Of a stretch of 64,000 bases of DNA, positions 9,222-15,646 are shown piece after piece; position 1 is the first letter of the stretch; every line of letters starts with the position of its first letter. Under the pieces are notes generated by a model that had not been told where the DNA came from, searched no databases, and saw nothing but the letters and a program-made list of their open reading frames with translations. The translations under genes were made by a program, and so were the position numbers. This DNA comes from Microbulbifer agarilyticus (lineage in GTDB: Bacteria > Pseudomonadota > Gammaproteobacteria > Pseudomonadales > Cellvibrionaceae). The stretch spans positions 1,178,001-1,242,000 of the forward strand of contig NZ_CP019650.1 in NCBI RefSeq assembly GCF_001999945.1, given 5' to 3'.

Positions 9222-9440
9222 ATGAAGCAAATTAAAGGAAATCGAGTAAAGGAGTATTTGGAGGCTAACTGTGTTGAGCTTGCTACGGATGAATCTGGGT
9301 GGGAGTCACTCTACCAAGATAAATCAACCAAGGAGCTATGGATTCGCACATTTCCCGATTCACACCTTCATGGCGGTGGCCTACCTTTACTCACACTGCT
9401 CTCTGAGTCAGAGGCTAAAGCAAAGTTTAAGACACTATGA
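9222..9440 (+). CDS. Imm27-like immunity protein (cassette gene)
   Basis: The 72-residue soluble protein resembles the Imm27 immunity family as I know it: NRVKEYLEANCVELATDESG, then WESLYQDKSTKELWIRTFPD, SHLHGGGLPLLTLL, and a final SEAKAKF helix. The Trp/Leu-Tyr, Pro-Asp and HGGG.P positions are the diagnostic ones. Family members neutralise polymorphic toxins from neighbouring cells. No toxin gene lies next to it, so it would be an orphan immunity gene carried on a cassette. The ATG at 9222 has only a weak upstream AAG. Its stop is 10 bp before the first attC. The assignment is by eye and should be checked against the Imm27 profile. Confidence 0.75.
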   Translation: MKQIKGNRVKEYLEANCVELATDESGWESLYQDKSTKELWIRTFPDSHLHGGGLPLLTLLSESEAKAKFKTL

Positions 9441-9450
9441 GAGCTAAACA

Positions 9451-9523
9451 TTTAACAAGCAAAGGCACCACCGCCCTTCGGGCTGGACGCGCTAACGCGC
9501 GCCGCTGCTTTGGGCGTTATAGG
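9451..9523 (+). repeat. attC site 1 (short type)
   Basis: The site starts TTTAACAAGCAAAGGC and ends GCTGCTTTGGGCGTTATAG, with complementary outer arms (GCAAAG/CTTTG) and a GC-rich centre. It is about 73 bp and closes the Imm27-like cassette. It lacks the long inner sequence shared by most later sites, so this cassette probably came from another source. Confidence 0.8.
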
Positions 9524-9805
9524 TGCCGATCAGTATTTTTTAGTTTTTCGAAGTTGTTCAAAATCCAGTGCTCAAAATGGCATCCAATATTGAGCTGTTT
9601 AGGCTGGTTGCTATTCATTCAAGTTCGTTCCTAGAGTGTTCGTTCGAGATCAGTAGAAGTTGGCAGTCCGGGTAATCTTTTGGAGTGCCTATAAGATAAA
9701 AAATGGTTGGGGAAAGTGCGATATTCTTTCCCCATAAATTTCGGGCAGTGGCCAGCCAAGTAGTGGCTGGCAAAGTGCTAGTAGCTGTTTCAGAGTGCGG
9801 CCGCA
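9524..9805 (+). other. Cassette body with no intact gene
   Basis: Between attC 1 and attC 2 there is no convincing reading frame. One forward frame gives MASNIELFRLVAIHSSSFLE and onward from 9577, stops at about 9673, is stopped again at about 9697, then restarts at 9703 with MVGESAIFFPHKFRAVASQV and runs into attC 2. Because both pieces are in the same frame, this may be a decayed gene broken by stop codons. The alternative is a non-coding cassette. A 63-codon frame exists on the minus strand but looks like a shadow. Confidence 0.45.
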
Positions 9806-9948
9806 ATAACGAGGCCAGGCAGTAAAGCTCCGGGCCTGCGGCCCTCCGCGGGACAGCTTACCTTGTGCACCTTTTGCGCAGGTCGCTACGCTCCCATTTT
9901 TGCGCAAAACGCGCACAAGGTAAGCTGCCCCTGCTGGCGGCGTTATGG
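9806..9948 (+). repeat. attC site 2 (long type)
   Basis: The site runs from ATAACGAGGCCAGGCAG to CCCCTGCTGGCGGCGTTATG, about 143 bp. Complementary segments include GGACAGCTTACCTTGTGC with GCACAAGGTAAGCTGCCCC, so the single strand can fold into a long hairpin. This is the clearest copy of the host-type attC family seen again in sites 4, 5, 7 and 8. Confidence 0.88.
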
Positions 9949-9960
9949 AAGATACCAATA

Positions 9961-10335
9961 ATGAAGATACTGATAATTATTTTTTCGACGCTCGCAGCTG
10001 CATGTAGTGGTATAACATTCAGTACAAATTTAGGCCCGTATGCTGAAAATAGGGTGAAAGGTACTGTTGTAAAAGAGTACTCGCCCACTCAAATTGCTAA
10101 GTATGATGCCGTGATGCTGGGCTTTGTCGAAGCTTCATATTGTCAAGAGCGTATAGATCAACCAAAACCGAACAAGCGTGGATTGGTAAAAGATCTAAAA
10201 GTAAGGACACACAGTTTGGGCGGTAATGGTGTCGTTGTAGAGGCTTGCAGTAAAGTAGCAAGCGGAATGTGCAATCAGTACATGGAGTGCCGTGGTGTTG
10301 CTTACTCCGTTCCTCAGCGACAGAGTAAGCCATAA
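9961..10335 (+). CDS. RcsF-like outer-membrane lipoprotein (cassette gene)
   Basis: The 124-residue precursor begins MKILIIIFSTLAAACSG, a lipoprotein signal with the acylated Cys in LAAAC. The mature part has four cysteines (ASYCQ, EACSK, GMCNQ, MECRG) spaced 35, 8 and 6 residues apart. As I recall, E. coli RcsF has four disulfide-forming cysteines spaced 35, 9 and 6, and its C-terminal region reads similarly. RcsF senses envelope stress and activates the Rcs phosphorelay; whether this homologue signals is unknown. The frame is open back to 9865 through attC 2, but the ATG at 9961 gives the signal peptide. The stop codon lies within the start of attC 3, which is common for cassette genes. Confidence 0.75.
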   Translation: MKILIIIFSTLAAACSGITFSTNLGPYAENRVKGTVVKEYSPTQIAKYDAVMLGFVEASYCQERIDQPKPNKRGLVKDLKVRTHSLGGNGVVVEACSKVASGMCNQYMECRGVAYSVPQRQSKP

Positions 10336-10448
10336 CAAAGCGCTGCAGGTGACGGCTTACTTTCTACACTTTATTGTGCTGTCGCTTCGCTCCCATTCTC
10401 GTCCAAAAAAGTGCACAAAGTAAGCCGCCCCAGAGCGCGGCGTTATAT
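10331..10448 (+). repeat. attC site 3
   Basis: The site runs from CATAACAAAGCGCTG to GAGCGCGGCGTTATATG, about 118 bp. Its paired arms are GACGGCTTACTTT... with ...AAAGTAAGCCGCC. It is a diverged member of the long attC family and contains the stop codon of the RcsF-like gene. Confidence 0.85.
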
Positions 10449-10490
10449 GGCTAACCTAATTTCGTAATTTTTAGAACCATTTGAATAACG

Positions 10491-10697
10491 ATGAATATGA
10501 ATTTGGCATTCTTTCCATACTGGTTTCTCTTTGCATCAGTGCTTCCCGCGGTGCTTGCATTTTGGGTGGCGCGTAAGCAAGGTCGTTCTTCAGTAGCGTG
10601 CGCATTGGTGGCGCTTGTACTCGGCCTAAGTTGGGCTGGCGGCTGGCTGTACCTGGCTGTTCTCACCCTTTTGTCACCGAAGTCGGCTGAGACCTAG
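10491..10697 (+). CDS. Small two-helix membrane protein (cassette gene)
   Basis: The 68-residue protein MNMNLAFFPYWFLFASVLPA... has two predicted membrane segments (about residues 8-25 and 35-60), separated by a short basic loop VARKQGRSS. I do not recognise a family. It lies between attC 3 and the split attC 4 with its stop about 3 bp before the next site, as expected for a cassette gene. No strong ribosome site is visible. Confidence 0.6.
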   Translation: MNMNLAFFPYWFLFASVLPAVLAFWVARKQGRSSVACALVALVLGLSWAGGWLYLAVLTLLSPKSAET

Positions 10698-10700
10698 GGC

Positions 10701-10726
10701 ATATAACAAACACGGGCAGTAAAGCT
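10701..10726 (+). repeat. Left part of attC site 4, split by an insertion sequence
   Basis: ATATAACAAACACGGGCAGT followed by AAAGCT matches the first 26 bases of the long attC family. The matching remainder begins at 12063. Joining 10726 to 12066 restores GGCAGTAAAGCTCCGG, as in attC 2, with GCT present on both sides as a target-site duplication. Confidence 0.85.
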
Positions 10727-10780
10727 GGAACCTAACCCGCTTTTGCACACACCTCCACCTAACTGGTATGGAGGTGTCTT

Positions 10781-11110
10781 ATGGCACGAAGAAAGCACTA
10801 CAATCGTTACGACGACGATTTTAAAGCAACAGCGGTTTCGCTAACCGATATCCCTGGTGTGCTAGCCAAACATGTGGCTGAAGCTCTCGATATCCATGAA
10901 GTGATGCTTTATCGTTGGCGCATGGAGATACGACGGGGGCAGATCATGGCTAAGAAGAAAAACATACACATAGATCCAGAGATAAAGTCGGAGCTGAAAC
11001 GTCTCAGGAAGTTGGAGCGGGAGCATAACCTGCTTCAGGAAGAGCATTCCCTTTTAAAAAAAGCCATCCAATTCTCTTTGCAACAAAAAGGGAAATCTTC
11101 GAGTTCATAG
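10781..11110 (+). CDS. IS3-family transposase OrfA
   Basis: The 109-residue protein begins MARRKHYNRYDDDFKATAVS, an N-terminal helix-turn-helix that recognises the IS ends (IPGVLAKHVAEALDIHEVMLYRW). A leucine-zipper-like coiled coil (LKRLRKLEREHNLLQEEHSLL) follows. Seven A residues at 11056-11062 near its end form a slippery sequence. A -1 shift there would fuse OrfA to OrfB into the full transposase, the usual IS3 arrangement. OrfA alone normally limits transposition. Confidence 0.88.
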   Translation: MARRKHYNRYDDDFKATAVSLTDIPGVLAKHVAEALDIHEVMLYRWRMEIRRGQIMAKKKNIHIDPEIKSELKRLRKLEREHNLLQEEHSLLKKAIQFSLQQKGKSSSS

Positions 11111-11949
11111 ATCAAAATCGAGAGACACATAGTATCGCCATGATGTGTCGTATCTATGGCGTCACCCGAGAAGGTTACAACTCCTGGCGTCGACGTGGTG
11201 TATGTCAACGTCGTCAAGAAGATAGTGAGTTGTTTGTACATATAAGATCGATTTTTAACCGGCATGATGGCTGCTACGGCAGTCCCAAGATCACCCAAGA
11301 GCTTAAAAAGAAGGGTATTAACGTTGGTCAAAAGCGGGTGGCTAGGATAATGCGAAATCATGGTCTCAGGGCCGTAAAATCGAGGATCTACACAGCTAGG
11401 CCAGGCACCTACAGGCATGTTTAAGGAATCACGTGCAAGATAGAGGGCATCAAACTGACGCGACCGAACCAGCTGTGGGTGGGCGATGTCACCTATATAA
11501 AGCTCAGAGATGGCAGTTGGCAGTACTTATCGGTAGTCATGGATCGCTACAGTAGGAGGGTTGTCTCTTGGTCCCTGAGTGATCGAAGGGATGTCTCTCT
11601 GACACTAGCTAGTATCGATAGGGCGGTGCGCAACCGCGGGCATCAGTCGGAGCTGATCTTCCACTCTGACCGAGGCAGCGAGTACTTGTCGGGGCAATAT
11701 CGGGAGCGACTGCGTCGATATGGGATCTGCCAGAGTATGAATCGAGTAAAGAACATGAATGACAATGCATTCATTGAGTCATTCTTTCATCAATTTAAAA
11801 CAGAGCGTATTAAGCGCCAGGTATTCGACTCAGCACGACAGTTAAGATCGACAGTGACTGAATATATGCGCTACTACAACAATCAGAGATTACATTCTGC
11901 TATCGGGTATTTATCACCTCGAGAATTCGAGTGTAAAATCAGATGCTAA
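11062..11949 (+). pseudogene. IS3-family transposase OrfB, interrupted by a stop codon
   Basis: Translated in the frame entered after the -1 shift, this reads EFIDQNRETHSIAMMCRIYG, then an HTH_21-like region (HDGCYGSPKITQELKKKGIN), then the DDE integrase core. The catalytic residues are visible: D in VGDVTYIK, D in HSDRGSEY and E in NAFIESFFH. A TAA at 11422-11424 falls in frame after TYRHV, between the HTH and the catalytic core. The sequence beyond it (GITCKIEGIKLTRPNQLW) continues the family pattern. So this is a single nonsense mutation, and the catalytic part is not made unless the stop is read through. Confidence 0.85.
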
Positions 11950-11966
11950 CAACTAGGTGTGTGCAA

Positions 11967-12062
11967 AAGCGGGTTAAGTCCCAAGCGGGTTAAGTCCCAA
12001 GCGGGTTAAGTCCCAAGCGGGTTAAGTCCCAAGCGGGTTAAGTCCCAAGCGGGTTAAGTCCC
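11967..12062 (+). repeat. Six tandem copies of a 16-bp IS-end unit
   Basis: AAGCGGGTTAAGTCCC is repeated six times without change over 96 bp. The unit is the outermost 16 bases of the right inverted repeat of the IS. The first copy is part of the true IS end; the other five are an expansion. The last copy abuts the GCT duplication and the rest of attC 4. Confidence 0.95.
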
Positions 12063-12183
12063 GCTCCGGCCCTTCGGGCCTCCGCGGGACGGCTTACCTT
12101 ATGCACGTTTTGCGCGGTCGCTTCGCTCCCATTGTTGCGCAAATCGCGCATAAGGTAATCCGCCCCTGCCGTGGGCGTTAAGC
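12063..12183 (+). repeat. Right part of attC site 4
   Basis: It starts GCTCCGGCCCTTCGGGCC, passes through GGGACGGCTTACCTTATGC, and ends GTGGGCGTTAAGC. GTTAAGC fits the attC core consensus GTTRRRY exactly. Together with 10701-10726 it forms a complete long-type site. Confidence 0.87.
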
Positions 12184-12188
12184 ATAAG

Positions 12189-12590
12189 ATGAAACCGACC
12201 CCCTTTTACATGTGGAGTGCAGTCTTTTATTCTTTCTCTATTTCTGTGCTCGTAGCGTATCCCACCGCAGCGATTAATGTTAACCCGGGATCATCGCCGA
12301 GCAATGGACTATGGTTAGGATTTACTCTACTACTAGGGCTTTTACTCGTAATTTACAGTGCAATACCCAAGAGAAAGTCAATTTTTACTGCAAATTGGCT
12401 GGTGCTCCCTATTTTAGCTGCCGTATTTTATTCCATTTGTAAGTTTGTAAACCCACAAGCGGTAACTGAAAATGCTGGAGCACTATTACTCTTTTCAATA
12501 TTTACATTTGGTGGACCGTTGTGGCTGCCTGTAATTTGTTGGTTTGTACATCTATTCGCATGTATTGCCGCCGGGGAATCAGATACTTAA
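12189..12590 (+). CDS. Cassette-encoded multi-pass membrane protein
   Basis: The 133-residue protein MKPTPFYMWSAVFYSFSISV... has four hydrophobic segments, at about residues 8-27, 41-60, 72-92 and 103-126. No family is recognised. The frame is open from a GTG inside attC 4 at 12171, but the ATG at 12189 lies just after the recombination core and is the natural cassette start. The stop overlaps the beginning of attC 5. Confidence 0.65.
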   Translation: MKPTPFYMWSAVFYSFSISVLVAYPTAAINVNPGSSPSNGLWLGFTLLLGLLLVIYSAIPKRKSIFTANWLVLPILAAVFYSICKFVNPQAVTENAGALLLFSIFTFGGPLWLPVICWFVHLFACIAAGESDT

Positions 12591-12727
12591 CAAGGCCAGG
12601 CAAAATACTCCGGGCCTTCGGCCCTCCGCGGGACAGCTTACCTTGTGCGCCATTAGCGCAGGTCGCTCTGCTCCCATTTTGGCGCAAAATCGTTGCAAGT
12701 TGAGTAGTCCCTGCCGCCGCGTTATAC
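12586..12727 (+). repeat. attC site 5 (long type)
   Basis: The site runs from CTTAACAAGGCCAGGCA to CTGCCGCCGCGTTATAC, about 142 bp, with the same inner sequence as attC 2. The right arm has drifted (GCAAGTTGAGTAGTCCC in place of GGTAAGCTGCCCC), so the stem is weaker. Confidence 0.85.
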
Positions 12728-12743
12728 ATTCAAGGAGAGATAA

Positions 12744-13148
12744 TTGAAAAGCCTAGTTATTGGATTGGCGATCGGTATTGCCATAGCGTATTTGGGTGTG
12801 TATTTCACTGGCTTCTCCGCAGCGATTGCGGTTCCACAAGAATTGACTAAAGTACTATCTGGTAAAATTTTTCTAATCTGGGAGATTGCAGTAACGCAAT
12901 TCCTAGGTTATGGAGTCATCGCGTTTCTACTTGTATTTTTCTCCATAAAAATTTTACAGCTCAGTCCATGGGTTACTGCAATAGCGTCATTATTTTCGTG
13001 TGAAGCATTGTTATTTGCTACATATACAAGTCAATACACTATTTATTTTCCGCATTTCATTGTGCTTGTTGGTTGTGGGACTCTTGCTGCTTTTATGGCC
13101 AGCCGCAAGAAACATGCACAACAAGCGCAAGCAAAATGCACGCCCTGA
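12744..13148 (+). CDS. Cassette-encoded membrane protein with TTG start
   Basis: The 134-residue protein has about four membrane segments: residues 4-28, 45-70, 75-95 and 100-120. It ends in a basic tail, ASRKKHAQQAQAKC. The start is TTG at 12744 with a strong AAGGAG 6-7 nt upstream, and lies 17 bp after the attC 5 core. I do not recognise a family. The region just after it (13120-13192) may be a degenerate attC, but this is weak. Confidence 0.65.
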   Translation: MKSLVIGLAIGIAIAYLGVYFTGFSAAIAVPQELTKVLSGKIFLIWEIAVTQFLGYGVIAFLLVFFSIKILQLSPWVTAIASLFSCEALLFATYTSQYTIYFPHFIVLVGCGTLAAFMASRKKHAQQAQAKCTP

Positions 13149-13204
13149 GGGTCTTCGTGCGATACCCAACGCTATTGCGTACATTAGTTGATCATATTGC
13201 TCAG

Positions 13205-13537
13205 ATGAAATACGCGTATCTAATTGTTTTGTGTATGCCTTTGGTTCTATCTGGGTGTACGATTGTTGGTCTGATCATCGGTCAGAAAAATAACAAAGAA
13301 AGAAATAAGGATAAATCTGTTTTCGATGCTAAAACATATGATTATTCTAATGTTAAGGTTGGTTTCGAGACTGATAAAAAGATCGTAAAAGCAATCCTCG
13401 AATCAACTGGTAGAAAGGATGATGAGGGTGGGGTAGGCGATAGAAATGTCCCGATACACTGTAAGCCTCCTTTAGTACAAGTTTGTTCTGTTAAGGAAAA
13501 TTTATGCATCTGCATAAAGGATAGTCAGTTCAATTAG
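13205..13537 (+). CDS. Putative cassette-encoded lipoprotein
   Basis: The 110-residue precursor MKYAYLIVLCMPLVLSGCTI has a clear lipobox (LSGC). The mature domain is hydrophilic, with a cysteine cluster near the end (PIHCKPPLVQVCS, LCICIKDS). The family is not recognised. The frame is open upstream to 13073, but the ATG at 13205 gives the signal sequence. A decayed attC begins at its stop codon. It may share a cassette with the preceding gene. Confidence 0.6.
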   Translation: MKYAYLIVLCMPLVLSGCTIVGLIIGQKNNKERNKDKSVFDAKTYDYSNVKVGFETDKKIVKAILESTGRKDDEGGVGDRNVPIHCKPPLVQVCSVKENLCICIKDSQFN

Positions 13538-13600
13538 CAAGGTCAGGTAACTTTCTCCCGACCTGCGGCTCTCCTCTGGACAGTCTTCGGGATCGTCGTC
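13534..13600 (+). repeat. Degenerate attC site 6 (left half only)
   Basis: ATTAGCAAGGTCAGGTAAC followed by CCCGACCTGCGGCTCTCC and TCTGGACAG aligns with the left half of attC 5. After about 13583 the similarity ends and no GCGTTA-type core is seen. The site is therefore truncated and unlikely to recombine. Confidence 0.6.
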
Positions 13601-13668
13601 AGTGCCCGCCGTTGACCCGCGGCGGACACTCATCAAATTTAGAATTAAGAGAATCTTATGGTGACTTC

Positions 13669-13785
13669 ATGGAATATGCAGCTTTCGTGTTCGGAATACT
13701 AGGCCTGGTTGCATTTGTACGAGTTGAAAAATTGGTAAAGACATTGAAAGAGCAAGGTCTCTTGGATCGAGACTACAAAGAATAG
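13669..13785 (+). CDS. Small 38-residue protein with one membrane helix
   Basis: MEYAAFVFGILGLVAFVRVE is followed by KLVKTLKEQGLLDRDYKE and a stop. It has one N-terminal membrane helix and a charged amphipathic tail. This pattern resembles small proteins I have seen annotated as hypothetical in other gammaproteobacteria, so it is probably real despite its size. No strong ribosome site is visible. Confidence 0.55.
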   Translation: MEYAAFVFGILGLVAFVRVEKLVKTLKEQGLLDRDYKE

Positions 13786-14216
13786 TGATGTCATCTAATT
13801 TGAAATAGGGCAGACGTAAAGCGAGTTTATTGTCTGCTGGTGACTTGTGGAAAATCCCGAATTTTTTCTTGATGAAGAAAGTGTACGCGTAATGGGTGTC
13901 GGAGCATGTTGCCCTAGAGCAAGGCCGGGAGATTTTTTGTGGGACTTCGGTGCTAATTGTTTTCCCTTGGTTCGAAAATATTTTCATTGTTTCAAGCATC
14001 AGATTTTTTGTGGCGTAAAAATATCGTGTTGCTGAAATATTCTATGTTTTGGCGTTGGTACGTGTAATAGTATTCATTATTAAGCTGGTAGTTATGTTGG
14101 GTCCTGACGGAATAGCTGTCAAGATTACTCCACCGATTGGGTTATATCTTTGGGCGCATTCCTCGGTAGTTCAATTTTGGGTTATTGTGTCCCGGCGCTG
14201 GAGTGATAAAGAACAT
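13786..14216 (+). other. Cassette-array stretch without a confident gene
   Basis: This stretch is AT-rich. The only forward frame of note is 14094-14222 (42 codons, MLGPDGIAVKITPPIGLYLW...), whose stop lies inside attC 7. The frame is open upstream to about 14030 with hydrophobic codons, so it could be the end of a decayed membrane-protein gene. No ribosome site or family match supports it. Confidence 0.35.
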
Positions 14217-14359
14217 GCTTAACACAATCGTGCAACGAGGCTGCGGGCCTCTTGCCTTCGCAAGGCAACTGACCTTGTGCACCTTTCGCCGGGTCACGTT
14301 GGTCTTATTTTTTCGCGAAAGGTGCACGAGATTAGCTGTCGTTGCTAGCAGCGTTATTT
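14217..14359 (+). repeat. attC site 7 (long type)
   Basis: The site runs from GCTTAACACAATCGTGC to TTGCTAGCAGCGTTATTT. The inner arms GACCTTGTGCACCTTTCGC and GCGAAAGGTGCACGAGATTA are complementary over most of their length. It is a diverged member of the long family. Confidence 0.8.
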
Positions 14360-14392
14360 TTCAGGTCAAAAGAGTTGCAAAGGAATGATTGA

Positions 14393-14614
14393 ATGTACGG
14401 ATACATAAATCTAAAAAGTAAAAATTTGAATCCACTATTAGCCTTCGTAAAGATAATCCACGCTGTTTCGATTGCGCTATTCGTGCTAATACCGTTAAGC
14501 GTTATACCTGCGACTTTTGCTGGTATTAGCCAAATATATGTGCTGTCATTTTTGGTTTATCCATTTTGGGGTTATTTACTAGCTGGAATTCTCGCCGTTC
14601 TCATCGCATTTTAA
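14393..14614 (+). CDS. Small cassette-encoded membrane protein
   Basis: The 73-residue protein has a polar start (MYGYINLKSKNLN) and two long hydrophobic segments, about residues 15-45 and 48-72. AAAGGA lies at a suitable distance before the ATG at 14393. It starts about 34 bp after the attC 7 core. No family is recognised. Confidence 0.6.
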   Translation: MYGYINLKSKNLNPLLAFVKIIHAVSIALFVLIPLSVIPATFAGISQIYVLSFLVYPFWGYLLAGILAVLIAF

Positions 14615-14665
14615 GAAAGCTATAGAGTTCGTACCGAGCGTATGATACGCCCCGAAGTGAGTCCA

Positions 14666-14808
14666 ACTAACATTCACAGGCAATGAACCCTTGGCCCTTT
14701 GTGCATCCATGGGGCGTCTTAAATTGTGCACCTTTTGCATAGGTCGCCATGCTCCCATTTTCGTACAAAGTACGCACAACGTAGGCAGTCCCTACCGGCA
14801 GTATTGTG
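14666..14808 (+). repeat. Degenerate attC site 8
   Basis: The site starts ACTAACATTCACAGGCAAT and keeps the family landmarks TTGTGCACCTTTTGCATAG, GGTCGCCATGCTCCCATTTT and CCCTACCGGCAG. The final core is GTATTGTG instead of GTTAT, so the recombination triplet GTT is lost. It is probably inactive. Confidence 0.7.
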
Positions 14809-14833
14809 TATCCATGCTTATCAAGGAATAAGA

Positions 14834-15115
14834 ATGAAAAGATTAGCTGCTATTTACCCATTTTTATTGTGCGTCTTCATCGGCTCGGTGAGTGCCCAAA
14901 CACAGATGCCGCCGCCTCCCAGTGCTGGCCCGAATATGAAAATGCTAGTTCCTATGCTCAAGGCTCAGCTAGAAGCACTCAGTAGCCCTGAGCTTCTTGA
15001 AGCTCAATCAAAATATTATAGAGAATTGTATTTATCCCTGAAGAAGCAAGGGTTCACTGACGAGCAGGCTATGCAGCTACTAGTGGCCTTGGCATCATCA
15101 GGGAATTCTAAGTAA
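14834..15115 (+). CDS. Small secreted protein (cassette gene)
   Basis: The 93-residue precursor has a signal peptide, MKRLAAIYPFLLCVFIGSVS, with likely cleavage after SVSA. A Pro-rich stretch (MPPPPSAGP) follows, then an amphipathic helical region (LKAQLEALSSPELLEAQSKY, GFTDEQAMQLLVALA). AAGGAATAAG precedes the ATG. The frame is open upstream to 14726 through the decayed attC, but the signal peptide fixes the start. Function unknown. Confidence 0.65.
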   Translation: MKRLAAIYPFLLCVFIGSVSAQTQMPPPPSAGPNMKMLVPMLKAQLEALSSPELLEAQSKYYRELYLSLKKQGFTDEQAMQLLVALASSGNSK

Positions 15116-15190
15116 GCGCCACAGCGCCACATAGCAAGTGTAGGAAATGGATCTCCGCCTCTTCGGGCCTCCAGGGGCGCGTTACAATTA
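15110..15190 (+). repeat. Probable short attC site 9
   Basis: TAAGCGCCACAGCGCC at the left and CCAGGGGCGCGTTACAA at the right can pair (GCGCC/GGCGC). The site is about 80 bp and ends in GCGTTAC just before the PsiE-like gene. It lacks the inner sequence of the long family, so it is either a different type or a deletion derivative. Confidence 0.55.
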
Positions 15191-15205
15191 GGAAACATTT
15201 TTTAA

Positions 15206-15646
15206 ATGAGTAAAAGCATCGATAAAGCTGTTTCTTTGATTGATACCATAAAAAAATGGATGTCTTTTTTGGTTCTTGTTCTGATGACAATTGTGGTAAG
15301 TATCTCAGTAGTGGAGCTAGGTATAATTCTATACTTTGATATATTTGATCCATCAGATGATATTCTCTTCCTTGAAATAGATGAGTTATTTCGAATTTTT
15401 GGTTTCTTTTTTATTATTCTCATAGGTTTTGAGCTGATAGAAACTATAGAGATGTATTTTAAGAAAAACGTCATTCATGCCGAGGTCGTTCTTCTCGTTG
15501 CAGTAATTGCAGTCTCGCGAAAAGTAATCCTTCTGGATCTGGAAAAGTATGATCCCTTAGCTGTGATAGGGCTAGGTATAGTTATTGTCGCTCTGGGAGC
15601 TTGTTACTATCTCATAAAGCTGAACTCTAGAAGTGAAAATACATAA
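15206..15646 (+). CDS. PsiE-family membrane protein (last cassette-type gene)
   Basis: The 146-residue protein has four membrane segments and the conserved PsiE block: ELFRIFGFFFIILIGFELIE, then HAEVVLLVAVIAVSRKVI, then LEKYDPLAVIGLG. The family is named from phosphate-starvation-inducible PsiE of E. coli; its molecular role is not established. It begins about 16 bp after a probable attC core. No clear attC follows, so it may be the last cassette or a gene fixed at the array edge. Confidence 0.8.
   Translation: MSKSIDKAVSLIDTIKKWMSFLVLVLMTIVVSISVVELGIILYFDIFDPSDDILFLEIDELFRIFGFFFIILIGFELIETIEMYFKKNVIHAEVVLLVAVIAVSRKVILLDLEKYDPLAVIGLGIVIVALGACYYLIKLNSRSENT

Larger units (their letters stand above)
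10727..12062 (+). mobile_element. IS3-family insertion sequence inserted in an attC site
   Basis: The element carries overlapping orfA/orfB genes of IS3 type. A 22-bp block at its left end (10733-10754) is perfectly inverted at 11955-11976. With slightly imperfect outer bases the inverted ends extend to GGAACCTAACCCGC on the left and the complement of GCGGGTTAAGTCCC on the right. The flanking GCT at 10724-10726 and at 12063-12065 is a 3-bp target duplication, as IS3 elements make. The right end is unusual: its last 16 bp are present six times. OrfB carries a stop codon, so this copy is probably not autonomous. Confidence 0.88.

Noticed and set aside
11955..12062. CRISPR-like array
   Set aside because: The repeats are directly adjacent 16-bp units with no spacers and match the IS end.
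13120..13192. Possible attC between the TTG-start membrane protein and the lipoprotein gene
   Set aside because: CAACAAGCGC and TTGCGTACA resemble outer arms, but the core lacks GTT and the stem is poor. Not strong enough to list as a site.
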